Assembly: GCF_029168945.1 (NCBI RefSeq)
Contig: NC_083602.1
Location: 27,081,323-27,145,322, forward strand
DNA: 64,000 nt
Origin: Cannabis sativa
Lineage: Eukaryota; Streptophyta; Magnoliopsida; Rosales; Cannabaceae
Reading direction: 5' to 3'
Shown here: in pieces, positions 1 through 12,364 of the stretch
Layout: each line of letters starts with the position of its first letter
Numbering within the stretch: the first letter of the stretch is position 1
Notes under the pieces: generated by a model
What the model was told of the DNA's origin: nothing
What the model saw: only the letters and a program-made list of their open reading frames with translations
Database searches by the model: none
Made by a program: the position numbers and the translations under genes

Positions 1-1990
1 TTTTCATGACAAGAAAATTATTTTAGTTGAAATTTATTTTTTCAACTAAATTTAAATAATTTTCAAAATATATTTTTTCTTTATTTTATTAATCAAATTT
101 CGAAATTGCATTTCTTAAATGCTGGAATTTCAAATTTTATTTGAAAAATAGATTAAGTTGTAAATTAATTATTTATTTTAATTAATTCTTGGATCAACTT
201 AAATCAATGATTTTTTCATTTATTGATTAATTTAAAATAAATTGAATTAAAGTATATTATTAGAAATTGAATCAATTAGTCAAAGGAAAATCTAGATAGA
301 TGATATTTTTGCTTGAAGTATTTTTCTAGTGTATTTAATTAAATAGAAAATTAATATTTAAGTTGATTTTCATCATCATACGTAAATATTTGAAATTTTT
401 CTTATATATTTAATTAAATAGGAAAAATATATTTTTTGTTGTAAATTAATTTTATTTATTAATTTTGGGCCAACATTAAATTAGAATAACTTTTCCAGGA
501 TTAATTTTTTATTTTAACATGCATTTTTGAAAATTGTGTCCTAGAATACTTTAATTTTTTGAAATGCAATATATATTTATAGAACATTAAATTTGAGTTG
601 AAAATTAATTTAAATTAATTTTGTAACAACTTAAATTGAATATTTTTCTAAATATTTATTGGAAATTATTACTAAGATGGAAATAATTCATGTTATTTTC
701 ATATCCATCTAAGTAAAATTTATAAATATTAAATTAAAATTTATATTTAGAATTTTTCATTCTAAATTGGAAATTTTAAATAAATATATATTTAAAATAA
801 ATAAATTAAATAAAGAGAATCAAAGAAAATACAACTCACTTTAAATAATGAGCTTGATTATTATTAAGATATTCGATCTCCATTGTTGGTCTTACAAAAG
901 TTAAATGTTTTCAATATAACCTCGAGACGCTAGACTTCGTCCTCCTATGGATGGTTATTTGTTGAACGCATTTAACACCGTAAGATTTTATTTGATAAGT
1001 GTTTTGTGAGTTTTCGTCTCTATTTAGACTCTCACCTACGGTGACTACTTAGAGATAAACTCATAAAACATGAAACAATGGTGAAGCTCATAAAATGAGA
1101 ATAACCTTGACTCTCGCGCCTACCGGGACAACGTTGGATTCTGATTTTGATCGAATAAAAGGTTGCTAGAATGGTTTCTATTTTAGATGAGCTGACAACT
1201 CTATTCAATAAATGATACTTTGACTCTCGCCTACCAGGACACTGTATCAGTTTGTTGAAAACCTTGGAAATTATTTAGAATTGTATGTTTTAGTATTTTC
1301 ACTAGTCATTCCTACTTGCTATATGTTTATAATTTCTGAATTGTGTATGAATTTATATTGAACCATGTTATTTTCTGTTATTAAGTTGTAGTTTAATTTC
1401 GAATCTTCATTGTTGGTCTAACATGTTTGTTTTTCTAATGAGATAAATCCCTAATGGATTTTCACCATTAGACATACATATTAGTGTAAGATCTCGAAAG
1501 ATAAATATTGTATATGCTACATCTAGCTGTTCATCAATTGATGACACCTTAGACTAGTATTTTTACAATATGAAACAAGAAGATTACATAAATAAGATTA
1601 CTTTGTCTTTCGCTAATCGAAGCATCGTTGGATTCTTATTTATAAACGAAATTATCCTAATTCCTCTTAGCTTATTCATTTCGAATTAGCTCAATAATAT
1701 ATCATTGGATGAATGGTCTATAAATCATTTCATGTCATTATATTTTCTCTTAAGAAATTAAATGACGCATATGATTATAATCCCGAAATTCTATTCCCAA
1801 TTGATATTAATCCTCAATCTTAAAATCTCCTACTTGTATGGGCAAATCTGACTTAGAGTTTGTATTAGTAGTGCTGGTCCAAGATAGAATTACTCATTAT
1901 ATTTGGTATAAATTTTAAGTCTTTGACTTTAATTTTAGATTCCAAATAGAAATTTTCTTATATTTCAAATTCCAGATACAATACAGTTAC
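1..1990 (+). other. Leader of element C, noncoding, with duplicated module
   Basis: AT-rich sequence without an open frame. Two related modules are visible: about 860-1380 and about 1395-1860. Each starts with a segment reading cattgttggtct and continues with a segment resembling ctctcgcctaaacgggacaacg...ggatt; the second is strongly diverged. In type II elements the first module is followed by gag; here the second module occupies that place. The first module carries the twin motif at 1111-1129 and 1224-1240, 113 bp apart. A gttgtag acceptor-like site at about 1385 matches the position of the pre-gag acceptor in type II copies. Confidence 0.7.
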
Positions 1991-1999
1991 ACTTTCTCA

Positions 2000-3900
2000 A
2001 GTGTTTAATATCCATTGTTTATTAATGGATTCAAACTGTATGGAATATGAGTTAGGTATTCTGTGACCAGGATCCACTTGCACTATTCTAAGAACTCTTT
2101 GATGTAACTAAACCTATGTCATGAAAAGACTCTACCACATTTTTTTTAATCTATAGCATTTGTATCTTGTTCATAGTAGATTTTACAAGATCAATCTCTG
2201 CAAAGAGTTAATATGCCTATATCCAGTGAAAGTCAGTTCATCTCATTCGCAGATGGATGTACATTCAGGGGTGGATATGAGTTTTTCGTTGTATTCTTAA
2301 AACGATAACTCTAGATATACCTTTTAGCAAGAAATTTGAAATGTTTGAAAAATTTCATTAATTTCTAGCAATGGTTAAAACCATTAAGATAAGTGGTTAA
2401 AGATCTTGCGAACTGATAGGGGTGGAGAAATAGTTAGTACATATGCAGTTCAAAGATCATTAATTTGATTTTTGAATTATATCCAAACTTACCTCCCCAG
2501 AAATTTTGAGTTGCATGTTGATGATTAGTTACTAGTCGTTGCCTAATTCCTTCTATGGTAATACAATTTCAGAATGATGTAATGGTTGGGTACTTAATGT
2601 AAATCATTACTAGATTCATGGATGACCTAATCAAAATCTTAAGAAAAGCTAGAACTGTAAACCATGGTTTGTTAGCTATTCTAAGTGATTAGGGGTGGAC
2701 CATCCCATTGTCAATAGATAAGAAAGTGTTTGTTCAAATAAATACTACTTTTCTAAGATAATGACTAAGTCTGAAAACAAGTAGCAAATAAAGGAGATAT
2801 TTATTTCTTGATTCCAAAAGTGTTCTATCATCTTATATAACATATGATGATCCCACTGCCTCTGTTGTCTTGTCACAACCAAAGAGGTTAATACCGTTTA
2901 GTTTTCTTAGACATAATTCACGGTACCTTGTCGTAGTAGGAGAGTTTCTAGGAACTCACCTTCTTATGACTTGGGAGACACTAGTGATTAAAATCCATTG
3001 TGAGTTTAAACAAGTAATGGATTGTCAAGATAAGAAACTAAGAAGAAAAGCCAATAGAACTATGGTTTAATCCATTCACATGGGATAACCTAAAGTTTTC
3101 TATTACAAGGACATAAAAGGAAATTTTCGTTTATAAGTCTATTCAATGGACTTAACAAAACTTCCTGTTCCTCATATTATAGGTTTGAGTTTATCTAAAC
3201 CTATGGCTTCTGATATACCTGGTAATTACTTACTCTAATGCAAGCAACTGACTTTAGTAAGATACTGAAGCATTTTCTTTCTAATGGCAATCTATAGAAG
3301 CTTCACAACTTCTTAGACATAGATTTTATTTATCTAAGGAAAAGTCTCAACTATTCCAGAAAAGATAAATCCATGAAAGAATTTCTGATATCAACAGTGA
3401 GAGGTCTTAGATATGCTTTTGTATGCCTTAGACCAGACACCTGCTGTTGAGTGGGAGTAATGAGTAGGTATCAGATTAATCCAGGAGAAGAACATTGGAA
3501 GACAATCAAGTAAATCCTAAGATTAAGATAAGGAACTATATGTTAGTCTATAAGGGTGTGTTTAAAACTCTTAGACTACACCATATCAGATTTCGAAATT
3601 TGCCTTTGTGCTAGTAAATCTTTCTGATAAGATGGTGGTTACTCTGGGGGTGGAATAATGATTTTGGAGAAGTGTAAAAACCTATCTGAAGTCCCTAGGT
3701 CTACCAGAGAGAGACTGAATGTTAAAGCTGCAGGAAAGGTACTTATTCAGTCTGAGGAAAGTTCTATACACTTTTGGCATCATTCCAAATTGCCTTAAAC
3801 TACTAGTGTTAATTTCCTGATTAACCAAAAGTAGTTGCCAAAGATATAGAATCCAGTATCCCAAGAGAGTAGACATATAGAGAGGAATTTCACATTATCA
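2000..3900 (+). pseudogene. Decayed Ty1-copia pol (integrase, RT, RNase H remnants)
   Basis: No long frame survives, but copia pol landmarks occur in order. A degenerate GAG-pre-integrase zinc-finger segment lies near 2165-2220. An integrase-core match LRTDRGGE is encoded at 2406-2429. A segment near 2518-2565 resembles the integrase stretch before LPNSF. At 3460-3570 the frame reads MSRYQINPGEEHWKTIK followed by stops, a recognisable copia RNase H start. Stops and frameshifts separate every block. Compared with type II copies more of pol is recognisable here. No product is expected. Confidence 0.75.
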
Positions 3901-4057
3901 ATGATTTTGTGATTAAAGGAAGAGTAATGGTGGAGAAAAGGTTGTGTTTAATTCAACCTTTCAGGTCCTATTACGAGCAGTTTAATACTACTACACTTGA
4001 TTTGTATAGCAAGGTATTGAGATTATTTGAAACGCACTTTTTGTTTTATATTAGTGC

Positions 4058-4068
4058 AAGTGGGAGTT
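4058..4068 (+). other. Polypurine tract of element C
   Basis: AAGTGGGAGTT lies immediately before the TG that opens the 3' LTR. The same sequence precedes the 3' LTR of A and D, and its complement adjoins both LTRs in the minus array, as expected for the plus-strand primer. Confidence 0.85.
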
Positions 4069-5975
4069 TGTTGGGTTTTATGCCCTAAATAAAACTCATT
4101 TCGATATAATCAGATTTACTTATTAATATAGATCAGAAATAACATTTAATGTTGCATGGCTCACATGATTTATTTTATGATTATACGTACATAATGTATG
4201 AATTCATCTGAAACCCTTTTCACATACTTGATCCTGTTTATTGTGCCGTCAACACATTGGAAAGTAAACATGACTATGTGAATAAAGTTTCCTAGATTTA
4301 TCAGACATAGGGTTTTACTGATATGATGATCTACAACAGAGTTTACTTGCATTTGGAGAAGTGCTATGTTCTTTCCAGAGCATTGGTTAAAGTAAAGCTC
4401 AGGTTGGATGCATGGAGTATGCATCGGAAGGGACCGATATTGAACTTTGACTTAGATTTATTAAACTTACCGTAATATCTATTCAAGTCAATATTGCCTA
4501 GTTGATCCTAGATCAAATGTTCTTAATCATGTTATGATTAGGCTCAATCTCGAGAGGCTATTCGTGTTCTTTGATTTGTTAGTTAAGCCTACTTTTAGGT
4601 CAGGGTAATACGTACATTTTGGGAACACGGTAGTGCAATTGATTGGGAGCGCTATCATAAACATGGAATCTATAGCTTCTATCTGGCGAATAGTAAGCAA
4701 AGGATGATATCCTTCGAGCTTGACCAAACGAAAATAAATGGTGGAGTACTCATTTCACATAAGCTGAAATATCATTTATACGGGGTCAAGTGTTTTAAGG
4801 ATAAAATACATTGTAGGGTGTAACGGTAATCTAATCCCTTTACAGTGTAGATCATTCATATAGAGGATCATTGATCAAATTAGGATTATAACAATGGATA
4901 ACTAATGATGTGTCTATATGGTGGAACATATAGAGCATTCTATATAACTGAGAGTGCAATTCTAAGTTCTATGCGTGGATTCAACGAAGAATTAATAAGT
5001 TAGTGAATTTTAGTGCTAAATTCTTGATCTACTTATTGGAAGCTCGGTTATATAGACCCATGGTCCCCGCACTAGTTGACATAATATTGCTTGTAAGACT
5101 AATATAATTGGTTTTGATTAATCAATTATAATTCTCAAATTAGACTATGTCTATTTGTGAATTTTTCACTAAGTAAGGGCGAAATTGTAAAGAAAGAGTT
5201 TTTAGGGGCATATTTGTTAATTATGATACTTTGTATGGTTCAATTAATAAATATGATAAATGACAATATTATTTAATAATTATTTATAGTTATTAAATAG
5301 TTAGAATTGGCATTTAAATGGTTGAATTAGAAAATTGGCATTTTTGAGAAAATCAGATGCAGAAAAGATAAAACTGCAAAATTGCAAAAAGTGAGGCCCA
5401 AATCCACTATGTATGGCCTGCCACTTTTGTAGGCAATTTAAACTGATATTTTCATTATTTTAATGCTAAATAATTCAAACCTAACCCTAGTGGAATGCTA
5501 TAAATAGATAGTGAAGGCTTCAGGAAAATTACACTAAATTTCTACACTTTTTCTGACACTTTCTGAATCAGAAAAACCCGAGCCTCTCTCTCTCCCTATC
5601 TTTAGCCGCCACTTCTGCTCTCTCTTGTTCATTGAAATTTCGAAATTCTTGGTGTAAGAGTAGTGCCCACACACAGCAAGTGATACATCAACCATAGTGA
5701 GGAAGATCGTGAAGAAAGACTTTCAGCAAGAAGGAGTTTCAGCACCAAAGAATCAGAGAAAGAGATCCAGGTTCAGATATTGATAATGCTCTGCTACAGA
5801 AAGGAATCAAGGGCTAGATATCTGAACGAAAGGAGTCATTTAATTCCGCTGCACCCAATGTAAGGTTTCCTAAACTTTATATGTGTTTACTTCATCGTTT
5901 TAGAAAGTTCATATTTAGGGTGTTAATCAACATACTTGTGAGTAGATCTAAGATCCTGGTCAAATAATTCCAACA
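4069..5975 (+). repeat. 3' LTR of C (type I LTR, 1907 bp)
   Basis: Begins TGTTGGGTTTTATGCCC and ends AATTCCAACA, with inverted TGTTGG/CCAACA termini. It is closely similar to the split LTR of B and to the LTR at 55974. It shares blocks with type II LTRs (the stretch around ccatggtcccc, the end gtgagtagatctaagatcctgg) but differs just after the start. A TATAAATA box lies at 5499-5506. A donor-like GTAAGG occurs near 5861, about 115 bp before the end. Confidence 0.93.
5499..5506 (+). promoter_or_regulatory. TATA box in LTR of C
   Basis: TATAAATA in the right third of the LTR, with a C/T-rich tract (ctctctctctcc) about 85 bp downstream. The same octamer sits at the same place in the LTRs of A (22171), D (29431), B (minus, 10981-10988), the array (minus) and the LTR at 57402. 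It is the likely Pol II core promoter; the start site is not determined. Confidence 0.7.
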
Positions 5976-8198
5976 CTACTTTCAGTGGATATAGGCATAT
6001 TAACTCTTTGCAGAGATTGATCTTGTCAAATCCACTATGAACAAGATACAAATGCCATAGATTAAAAAAAAAGTGGTAGTGTCTTTTGATGACTTAGGTT
6101 TAGTTACATCAGAGAATTCTTAGAATAGTGCAAGTGGATCCTGGTCACAGAATACCTAACTCATATTTCATACAGTTTGAATCCATTAATAGAAGATGGA
6201 TATTAAACACTTGAGAAAGTGTAACTGTATTGTATTCTGGAATTAGAAATATAAGAAAATTTCTGTTTGGAATCTAAAATTAAAGTCAAAGACTTAAATT
6301 TATACCAAATATTATGAGTAATTCTATCTTGGACCACCACTTCTAATTTAACTCTAATTCTGATTTGCCCATACAAGTAGGAGATTTCTAAGATTGAGGA
6401 TTTATATCAATTGGGAATAGAATTTCGGGATTATAATCATATGCGTCATTTAATTTCTTAAGAGAAAATATAGAATGACATGAAATGATTTATAGACCAT
6501 TCATCCAATGATATGTTATCGAGCTAATTCGAAATGAATAAGCTAAGAGGAATTAGGATAATTTCATTGTTTAAATAAGAATCCAACGATGCTTCGATTA
6601 GCGAAAGACAAAGTAATCTTATTTATATAATCTTCTTGGTTAATATCGTAAAAATACTAGTCTAAGGTGTCATCAATTGATGAACAACTAGATGTCGCAT
6701 ATACAATATTTATCTTTCGAGATCTAACACTATTATGTATGTCTAATGGTGAAAATCCACTAAGGATTTATCTCATTAGATAAACAAACCAAGTTAGACC
6801 AACAATGAAGAATCGAAATTAAACTACAACTTAATAACAGAAAATAACATGGTTCAATATAAAATTCATACACAATTCAGAAATTATTAAACATATAGCA
6901 AGTAGGAATGACAAGTGAAAATACTAAAACATACAATCCTATATAATTTCCAAGGTTTTCAACAAACTGATATTAGTGTCCCGTTTAGGCGAGAGTCAAA
7001 GCTACCATCCATTGAATAGAGTTGTCAGCTCATCTAAAATGTTAAACATTCTAGCAACCTTTTATTCGATCAAGATTGGAATTCAGCGTTGTCTCGTTTA
7101 GGCGTGAGTCAAGGCAATTCTATCTTATGAGCTTCCACCATTGTTTCGCAATTTGCAAGTCAAATATGGTCGCCACCATTAGGGTGATCCATACCATATA
7201 AAACACTTACAAACTACTTATATTTCGAGATTAAACGGTGCGAAATTGCTAATGAACGTTCCTCCATTCGGGAGGATTACTCACTAAAACAAACGCGATG
7301 TAAAACAAACAATGGAGATCGAATATCTTAATAATAAAGCTCATTATTTAAAGAGAGTTGTATTTTCTTTGATTCTCTTTATTTAATCTATTTATTTTAA
7401 ATATATATTTATTTAATTAATATTTCCAATTTAGAATGAAAAATCCTTAATATAAATTTTAATTTAATATTTATAAATTTTACTTAGATGGATATGAAAA
7501 TAACATGAATTATTTCCATCTTAGTAATAATTTCCAATAAATATTTAGAAAAATATTCAATTTAAGTTGTTACAAAATTAATTTAAATTAATTTGCAACT
7601 CAAATTTAATTTTCTATAAATATATATTGCATTTCGAAAAATTAAAGTATTCAAGGATACAATTTTCGAAAATGCATGTTAAAATAAAAAATTAATCTTG
7701 GAAAAAATTATTCTAATTTAATGTTGGCCCAAAATTAATTAATAAAATTAATTTACAACAAAAAATATAATTTTCCTATTTAATTAAATATATAAGAAAT
7801 TTCAAATATTTAAGTATGATGATGAAAATCAACTTAATATTAATTTTCTATTTAATTAAATACACTAGAAAAATACTTCAAGAAAAAATATCACCTATCT
7901 AGATTTTCCTTTGACTAATTAATTCAATTTCTAATAATATATTTTAATTCATTTATTTTAAATTAATCAATTAATGAAAAAAATCATTGATTTAAGTTGG
8001 TCCAAAATTAAAATAAATAATTTAAAACTTTAATCTATTTTTCAAATAAAATTCTAAATTCCAGCATTTAAGAAATGCAATTTCGAAATTTGATTAATAA
8101 AATAAAGAAAAAATATATTTTGAAAATTATTTAAATTTGGTTGAAAAAATAAATTTCAACTAAAAATAATTTTCTATTTAATTAAGTGTCATGAAAAA
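5976..8198 (-). other. B internal region: pol remnant and leader module
   Basis: Reading leftward, leader sequence with the twin motif (7091-7108 and 6978-6995, again 113 bp apart), the diverged second module (about 6820-6360) and the first decayed pol sequence (about 6250-5976). No open frame of note. It matches C 1-2237 inverted, leaving two long inverted arms separated by about 3.7 kb. Confidence 0.75.
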
Positions 8199-8968
8199 GA
8201 AATATTCAAGTATCATGATGAAAATCAACTTAGATATTTAATTTTCAAATTAATTAATTGTATTAAATTCAAGAAATAAATAATTAAGTGTAGAGAAGGC
8301 TTAATTATTAATCTCTAGTTTAATACTAGGAAAAATATTCTTATTATAAATTGTACCAAAATTAATTATTAAATAATTAATTTCACAATGTATAATATTT
8401 TTCTATTTAATATTAAAAATAATAAGTAGTCTAGAAATAACTATCTAGAAAATATCTTATTTGACTAAGTATCTTTTCCACAAAAATTTGAAAAAATATC
8501 TAATTTAAGTTGTATTAGAAAAAATCTAGAACTTAAATATTTTCAAATTTAAATTTAATTAAATATCAAAAATTAAGTTGTAACCACTTAATTTAAAAAT
8601 ATTCCATTTTAAGTTAATATTCAAAAAGATATTAACTTAAAAAATATCTAAAGAATCTTAATAACCAATGCCTAAAATTCCTCAACTTAATTTTGAAATT
8701 TTAAATCCAAAAGATATTCAGATTTAAGTTGGTTAGTTGTAGATAACTAAATATCAACTTAAATAGGAATATTTAATGAAAAATTTAAATTAAGCTCCAG
8801 AAAGAATCTAGATGGTTATAATTCTATATTTAATTAAATACATGAAAATACATATAGTTTAGCTTAGAATAAAATTCTTTAAACTATGGTTTTCTTAAAT
8901 TAATTTCAAAATAAATGAAATTAATTATGTTTCTAATCAATTTTTTTAGGTTAAACTAATTTAATTAA

Positions 8969-9493
8969 CCTAGTACAGTTATTCAAATCAGGCAAATGGG
9001 CCTTCACAATTGGGGTAGTTCATGTGAGGGGGTGCTGGGTTCAGTATGTAGTACCCACTACTATGGCTCCCAACTCTCACACAAGGCCCAAAAGAGAGGA
9101 ATTTAACCTTAAAATAAACATCTGTTATTAATTGAATAGGCCCAAAAACTAAATGGGCCTAAATAAAATCTATCAAGAACTATGATATTTTATTTAGCAA
9201 CAACAACCTATATGCATCTATAATGAAATTAAACACATAGGCTCACACAGGCACACAATTTGGATGGATCCTATCATGTTGCTAGGTCATACACAGATGA
9301 AAGAAGATTGTAAATATACCTGTTACAAATTATTGACTTGACCAAAGGAGCCATGAGTTAAAATCAAATCATTGGATCTGTCAACAAGTTAACCATGGCT
9401 ATTTGCAATCAAGCAATAATAGGTTTTAAAAAACTTACAAACAAACTAAAAAACATACTCCTGCAACAAGGTTAGTTGGATAGTTGGATGTAG
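8969..9493 (-). other. Conserved leader cassette of B with splice-like sites
   Basis: A block of normal base composition kept in A (15468-15982), G (42240-42756) and H (50467-50982). In the element direction it opens with TTGTTGCAG, a 22-nt segment (9460-9439), then GTAAGTTT, which looks like an acceptor, micro-exon and donor. It is not translatable in any frame and I do not recognise it as a host gene. Confidence 0.6.
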
Positions 9494-10164
9494 GATTTAT
9501 TTAATTTTAAATAAATAATTTCAAAAAATTAATTAATTAAATAAATAAAAAAATTTATTTTCAAAAATTTTAAAAAAAATTTTATTTTTTTTTTTCGAAA
9601 TTAAAATATATAAAATATTTAAAATTAAACCTACAATTTTGAAAAATTAGGTTTCAACCAACCCAAATATCATTTCAAAATTTGCTAACTACTTTTAAAA
9701 ATTTAATGTCATTTTATAAATAAAAATTTAATAAAAAATTAAAAAAGATAAATGAATATCTTTTTCAGATTTTAAATGTAATTTAAATAAATAAAATAAC
9801 AAAATTTAAAAGTTAGCAAAATAACTTATATCTATTTAAAATTCCATGATTGTAGTTATCTTATTTTAAATTTAAATAAGGTCAAATTATTTTAAAAAAA
9901 ATTAATATCTGACTTTAAATTTAAAAATAAGATATAATTAAATTTAAAAATAAGATAGATAATTAAGCAAAAAAGATAGATATTGACTATTTCAAATTTA
10001 AATTACACTAATATCATGAATTAAATTTAAAAAATATTAAATAAATTAATTATGATAATTAGAATTGAATTAGGAATAGTAAATGTGTAAATACAGAACT
10101 ACACAAAAAATCGGAAGTTAATTCCATGAAAAAGCATGAAAAAACGAAGAAAAACAAAAAAATT

Positions 10165-10265
10165 GCGAGCTGTACATGGGCGCGCAAGAGGCTGCATGGG
10201 CGTGTAACCTCGGCGCAGGGGGCTTCTAGCAGCCTCTCCGCGCGCGCACATGCCCTGTTGCTCAA
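10165..10265 (-). other. GC-rich island in leader of B
   Basis: A GC-rich patch in DNA otherwise rich in A and T. It contains inverted 8-mers GAGGCTGC (10188-10195) and GCAGCCTC (10229-10236) and a CG-rich run (10238-10246). A different GC island sits in the same place in A, G and H. Confidence 0.65.
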
Positions 10266-10520
10266 CCCCGATTTTTCTGAAACTTCAAAAAATCATAACT
10301 AATTCAAATTAAATCGAAATTGAGTTCTGTACAAAAATAACTTGCTTAATTTTTTCCATACTATCCAATACAAATAATTCCAGAAACAAATATTCAATTA
10401 TTTTTCACGAAAATTCATAAACATCAATCAATCATCAAATAACACTCAATACAACATGATACCATCCAAAACATCAAACAATCGTTTTAAAGTCCAAATT
10501 TCTTGCAAGCAAATCAATTA

Positions 10521-10537
10521 CCATGGCTCTGAAGCCA
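10521..10537 (-). other. Primer-binding site of B
   Basis: In element direction TGGCTTCAGAGCCATGG, two bases after the LTR end CAACA. It resembles the initiator-Met tRNA complement TGGTATCAGAGC, the usual primer of plant copia elements, with changes at positions 4-5. Confidence 0.75.
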
Positions 10538-10980
10538 GTTGTTGGAAATTTTACCAGAATCTTAGATCTACTCACAAGTATGTTGATTAACACCCTAAAT
10601 ATGAACTTTCTAAAACGATGAAATAAACACATATAAAGTTTAGTAAACCTTACATTGGGTGCAGCAGAATAATATGACTCCTTACGTTCAGATATCTAGC
10701 CCTTGATTCCTTTCTGTAGCAGAGCATTATCAATATCTGAACCTGGATCTCTTTCTCTGATTCTTTGGTGCTGAAACTCCTTCTTGCTGAAAGTCTTTCT
10801 TCACGATCTTCCTCACTATGGTTGATGTATCACTTGCTGTGTGTGGGCACTACTCTTACACCAAGAATTTCGAAATTTCAATGAACAAGAGAGAGAAGAA
10901 GTGGCGGCTAAAGATAGGGAGAGAGAGAGGCTCAGTTTTTCTGAATCAGAAGTGTAATTTTTCCTGAAGCCTTCACTATC

Positions 10981-10988
10981 TATTTATA
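10981..10988 (-). promoter_or_regulatory. TATA box in 5' LTR of B
   Basis: Reverse complement TATAAATA at the position conserved in the family's LTRs. The promoter region upstream of it is now split by A and by the small DNA element. Confidence 0.6.
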
Positions 10989-11215
10989 GCATTCCACTAG
11001 GGTTAGGTTTGAATTATTTGGCATTAAAATAATGAAAATATTAGTTTAAATTCCCTACAAAAGTGGTCGGCCATGCATAGTGGATTTGGGCGTCACTTTT
11101 TGCAATTTTGCAGTTTTATCTTTTCTGCATCTGATTTTCTCAAAAACGCCAATTTTCTAATTCAACCATTTAAATGCCAATTATAACTATTTAATAACTA
11201 TATATAATTATTAAA

Positions 11216-11589
11216 GGGTAAATACCATTTTAGACCCTCTGTTTTGCAAAAGTTACCAATTGGACCCTGTGTTTTGTTAAATGACAAAATGGACCCGGTA
11301 TTTTCTAAAATGGTACAAATAGGACCCTGAATTGATTTTTTTGTCAAAATAAAGTTTAATTATAATTCGATCTAAAAGTGCTGTGATAAAACTATTTACA
11401 TTTTTTGTATCTATTCGTATTAAGCATTGTCTTCAAGTTGGTTGTATTGAAAAAAAAGTTGTCAAAAATTAAGCTCAGGGTCCTATTTTTACTATTTTAG
11501 AAAATGCAGGGTCTATTTTGTCATTTAACAAAACACAGGGTCCAATCTGTAACTTTTGCAAAACACAGGGTCTAAAATGGTATTTACCC
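11216..11589. mobile_element. Mutator-like MITE (374 bp, 9-bp TSD)
   Basis: Ends are near-perfect inverted repeats of about 23 bp or more starting GGGTAAATACCATTTTAGAC. It is flanked by a 9-bp direct repeat ATTATTAAA (11207-11215 and 11590-11598) that is present once in the empty LTR of C. A 9-bp duplication points to Mutator-like transposase. Related GGACCCTGTGTTTTG segments recur inside both arms. It encodes nothing and would depend on a transposase supplied elsewhere. It inserted after the B LTR formed. Confidence 0.88.
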
Positions 11590-12359
11590 ATTATTAAATA
11601 ATATTGTCATTTATCATATTTATTAATCGAATCATACAAAGTATCATAATTAACAAATATGCCACTAAAACTCTTTCTTTACAATTTCGCCCTTACTTAG
11701 TGAAAAATTCACAAATAGACATAGTCTAAATTGAGAATTATAATTGATTAATCAAAACCAATTATATGAATCTTTCAAGCAATATTATCTCAACTAGTGC
11801 GGGGACCATGGGTCTATATAACCGAGCTTCCAATAAGTAGATCAAGAATTTATTACTAAAATTCACTAACTTATTAATTCTTCGTTGAATCCACGCATAG
11901 AACTTAGAATTGCACTCTCAGTATATAGAATGCTCTATATGTTCCACAATATAGACACATCATTAGTTATCCATTGTTATAATCCTAATTTGATCAATGA
12001 TCCTCTATATGAATGATCTACACTGTAAAGGGATTAGATTACCGTTACACCCTACAATGTATTTAAACCTTAAAACACTTAACCCCGTATAAATGATATT
12101 TCGGCTTATGTGAAATGAGATCTCCACCATTTATTTTCGTTTGGTCAAGCTCGAAGGAGATCATCCTTTACTTACTATTCGCCAGATAGAAGCTATAGAT
12201 TCCATGTTTATGTTAGCGCTCCCACTCAATTGCACTACCGTGTTCCCAAAACGTACGTATCACCCTCACCGAAAAGTAGGCTTAACTAACAAATCAAAGA
12301 ACACGAATAGCCTCTTGAGATTGAACCTAATCATAACCGGATTAAGATCATTTGATCTA

Positions 12360-12364
12360 GGATC
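12360..12364. repeat. TSD GGATC left of A (partner 22634-22638)
   Basis: GGATC occurs directly before the 5' LTR of A and directly after its 3' LTR. Joining the flanks with one copy restores the continuous B LTR, as judged from the LTR of C, where the order is taggatcaactaggc in reverse. Confidence 0.95.

Larger units (their letters stand above)
1..5975 (+). mobile_element. Copia element C (type I), 3' part with complete 3' LTR
   Basis: The right-hand part of a Ty1-copia retrotransposon whose 5' LTR lies left of the window. The order is AT-rich leader, decayed pol, purine-rich tract, 3' LTR. The LTR ends in CCAACA and abuts the reverse-oriented internal region of element B, so C appears to be inserted in B; the expected right TSD is CTACT (5976-5980), its partner being outside the window. 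No gag open frame exists between leader and pol, unlike the type II copies. It could instead be half of an inverted duplication, but the intact LTR end favours insertion. Confidence 0.85.
8199..10520 (-). other. Leader of B, noncoding, AT-rich
   Basis: Very AT-rich with no coding potential. Two subregions stand out: a more balanced conserved cassette (8969-9493) and a GC-rich island (about 10165-10265) in the first 400 bp after the PBS. The rest is poly-A/T-rich sequence aligning loosely with the leaders of A, G and H. Confidence 0.7.
10540..12364 (-). repeat. 5' LTR of B, right part (in element sense), before the A insertion
   Basis: Starts (plus-strand view) at TGTTGGAAATTTTACCAG, the reverse of the LTR 3' end, and matches the LTR of C in reverse. 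It breaks at GATCTAGGATC where element A begins, and resumes at 22639. A 374-bp inverted-repeat element (11216-11589) with its 9-bp duplication is embedded. Removing A and that element gives about 1.88 kb, the normal length for this LTR. The TATA box reads TATTTATA at 10981-10988. Confidence 0.9.

Noticed and set aside
10521..10537. tRNA fragment
   Set aside because: It is the retrotransposon primer-binding site, fixed by its place next to the LTR; no tRNA gene was found in the window.
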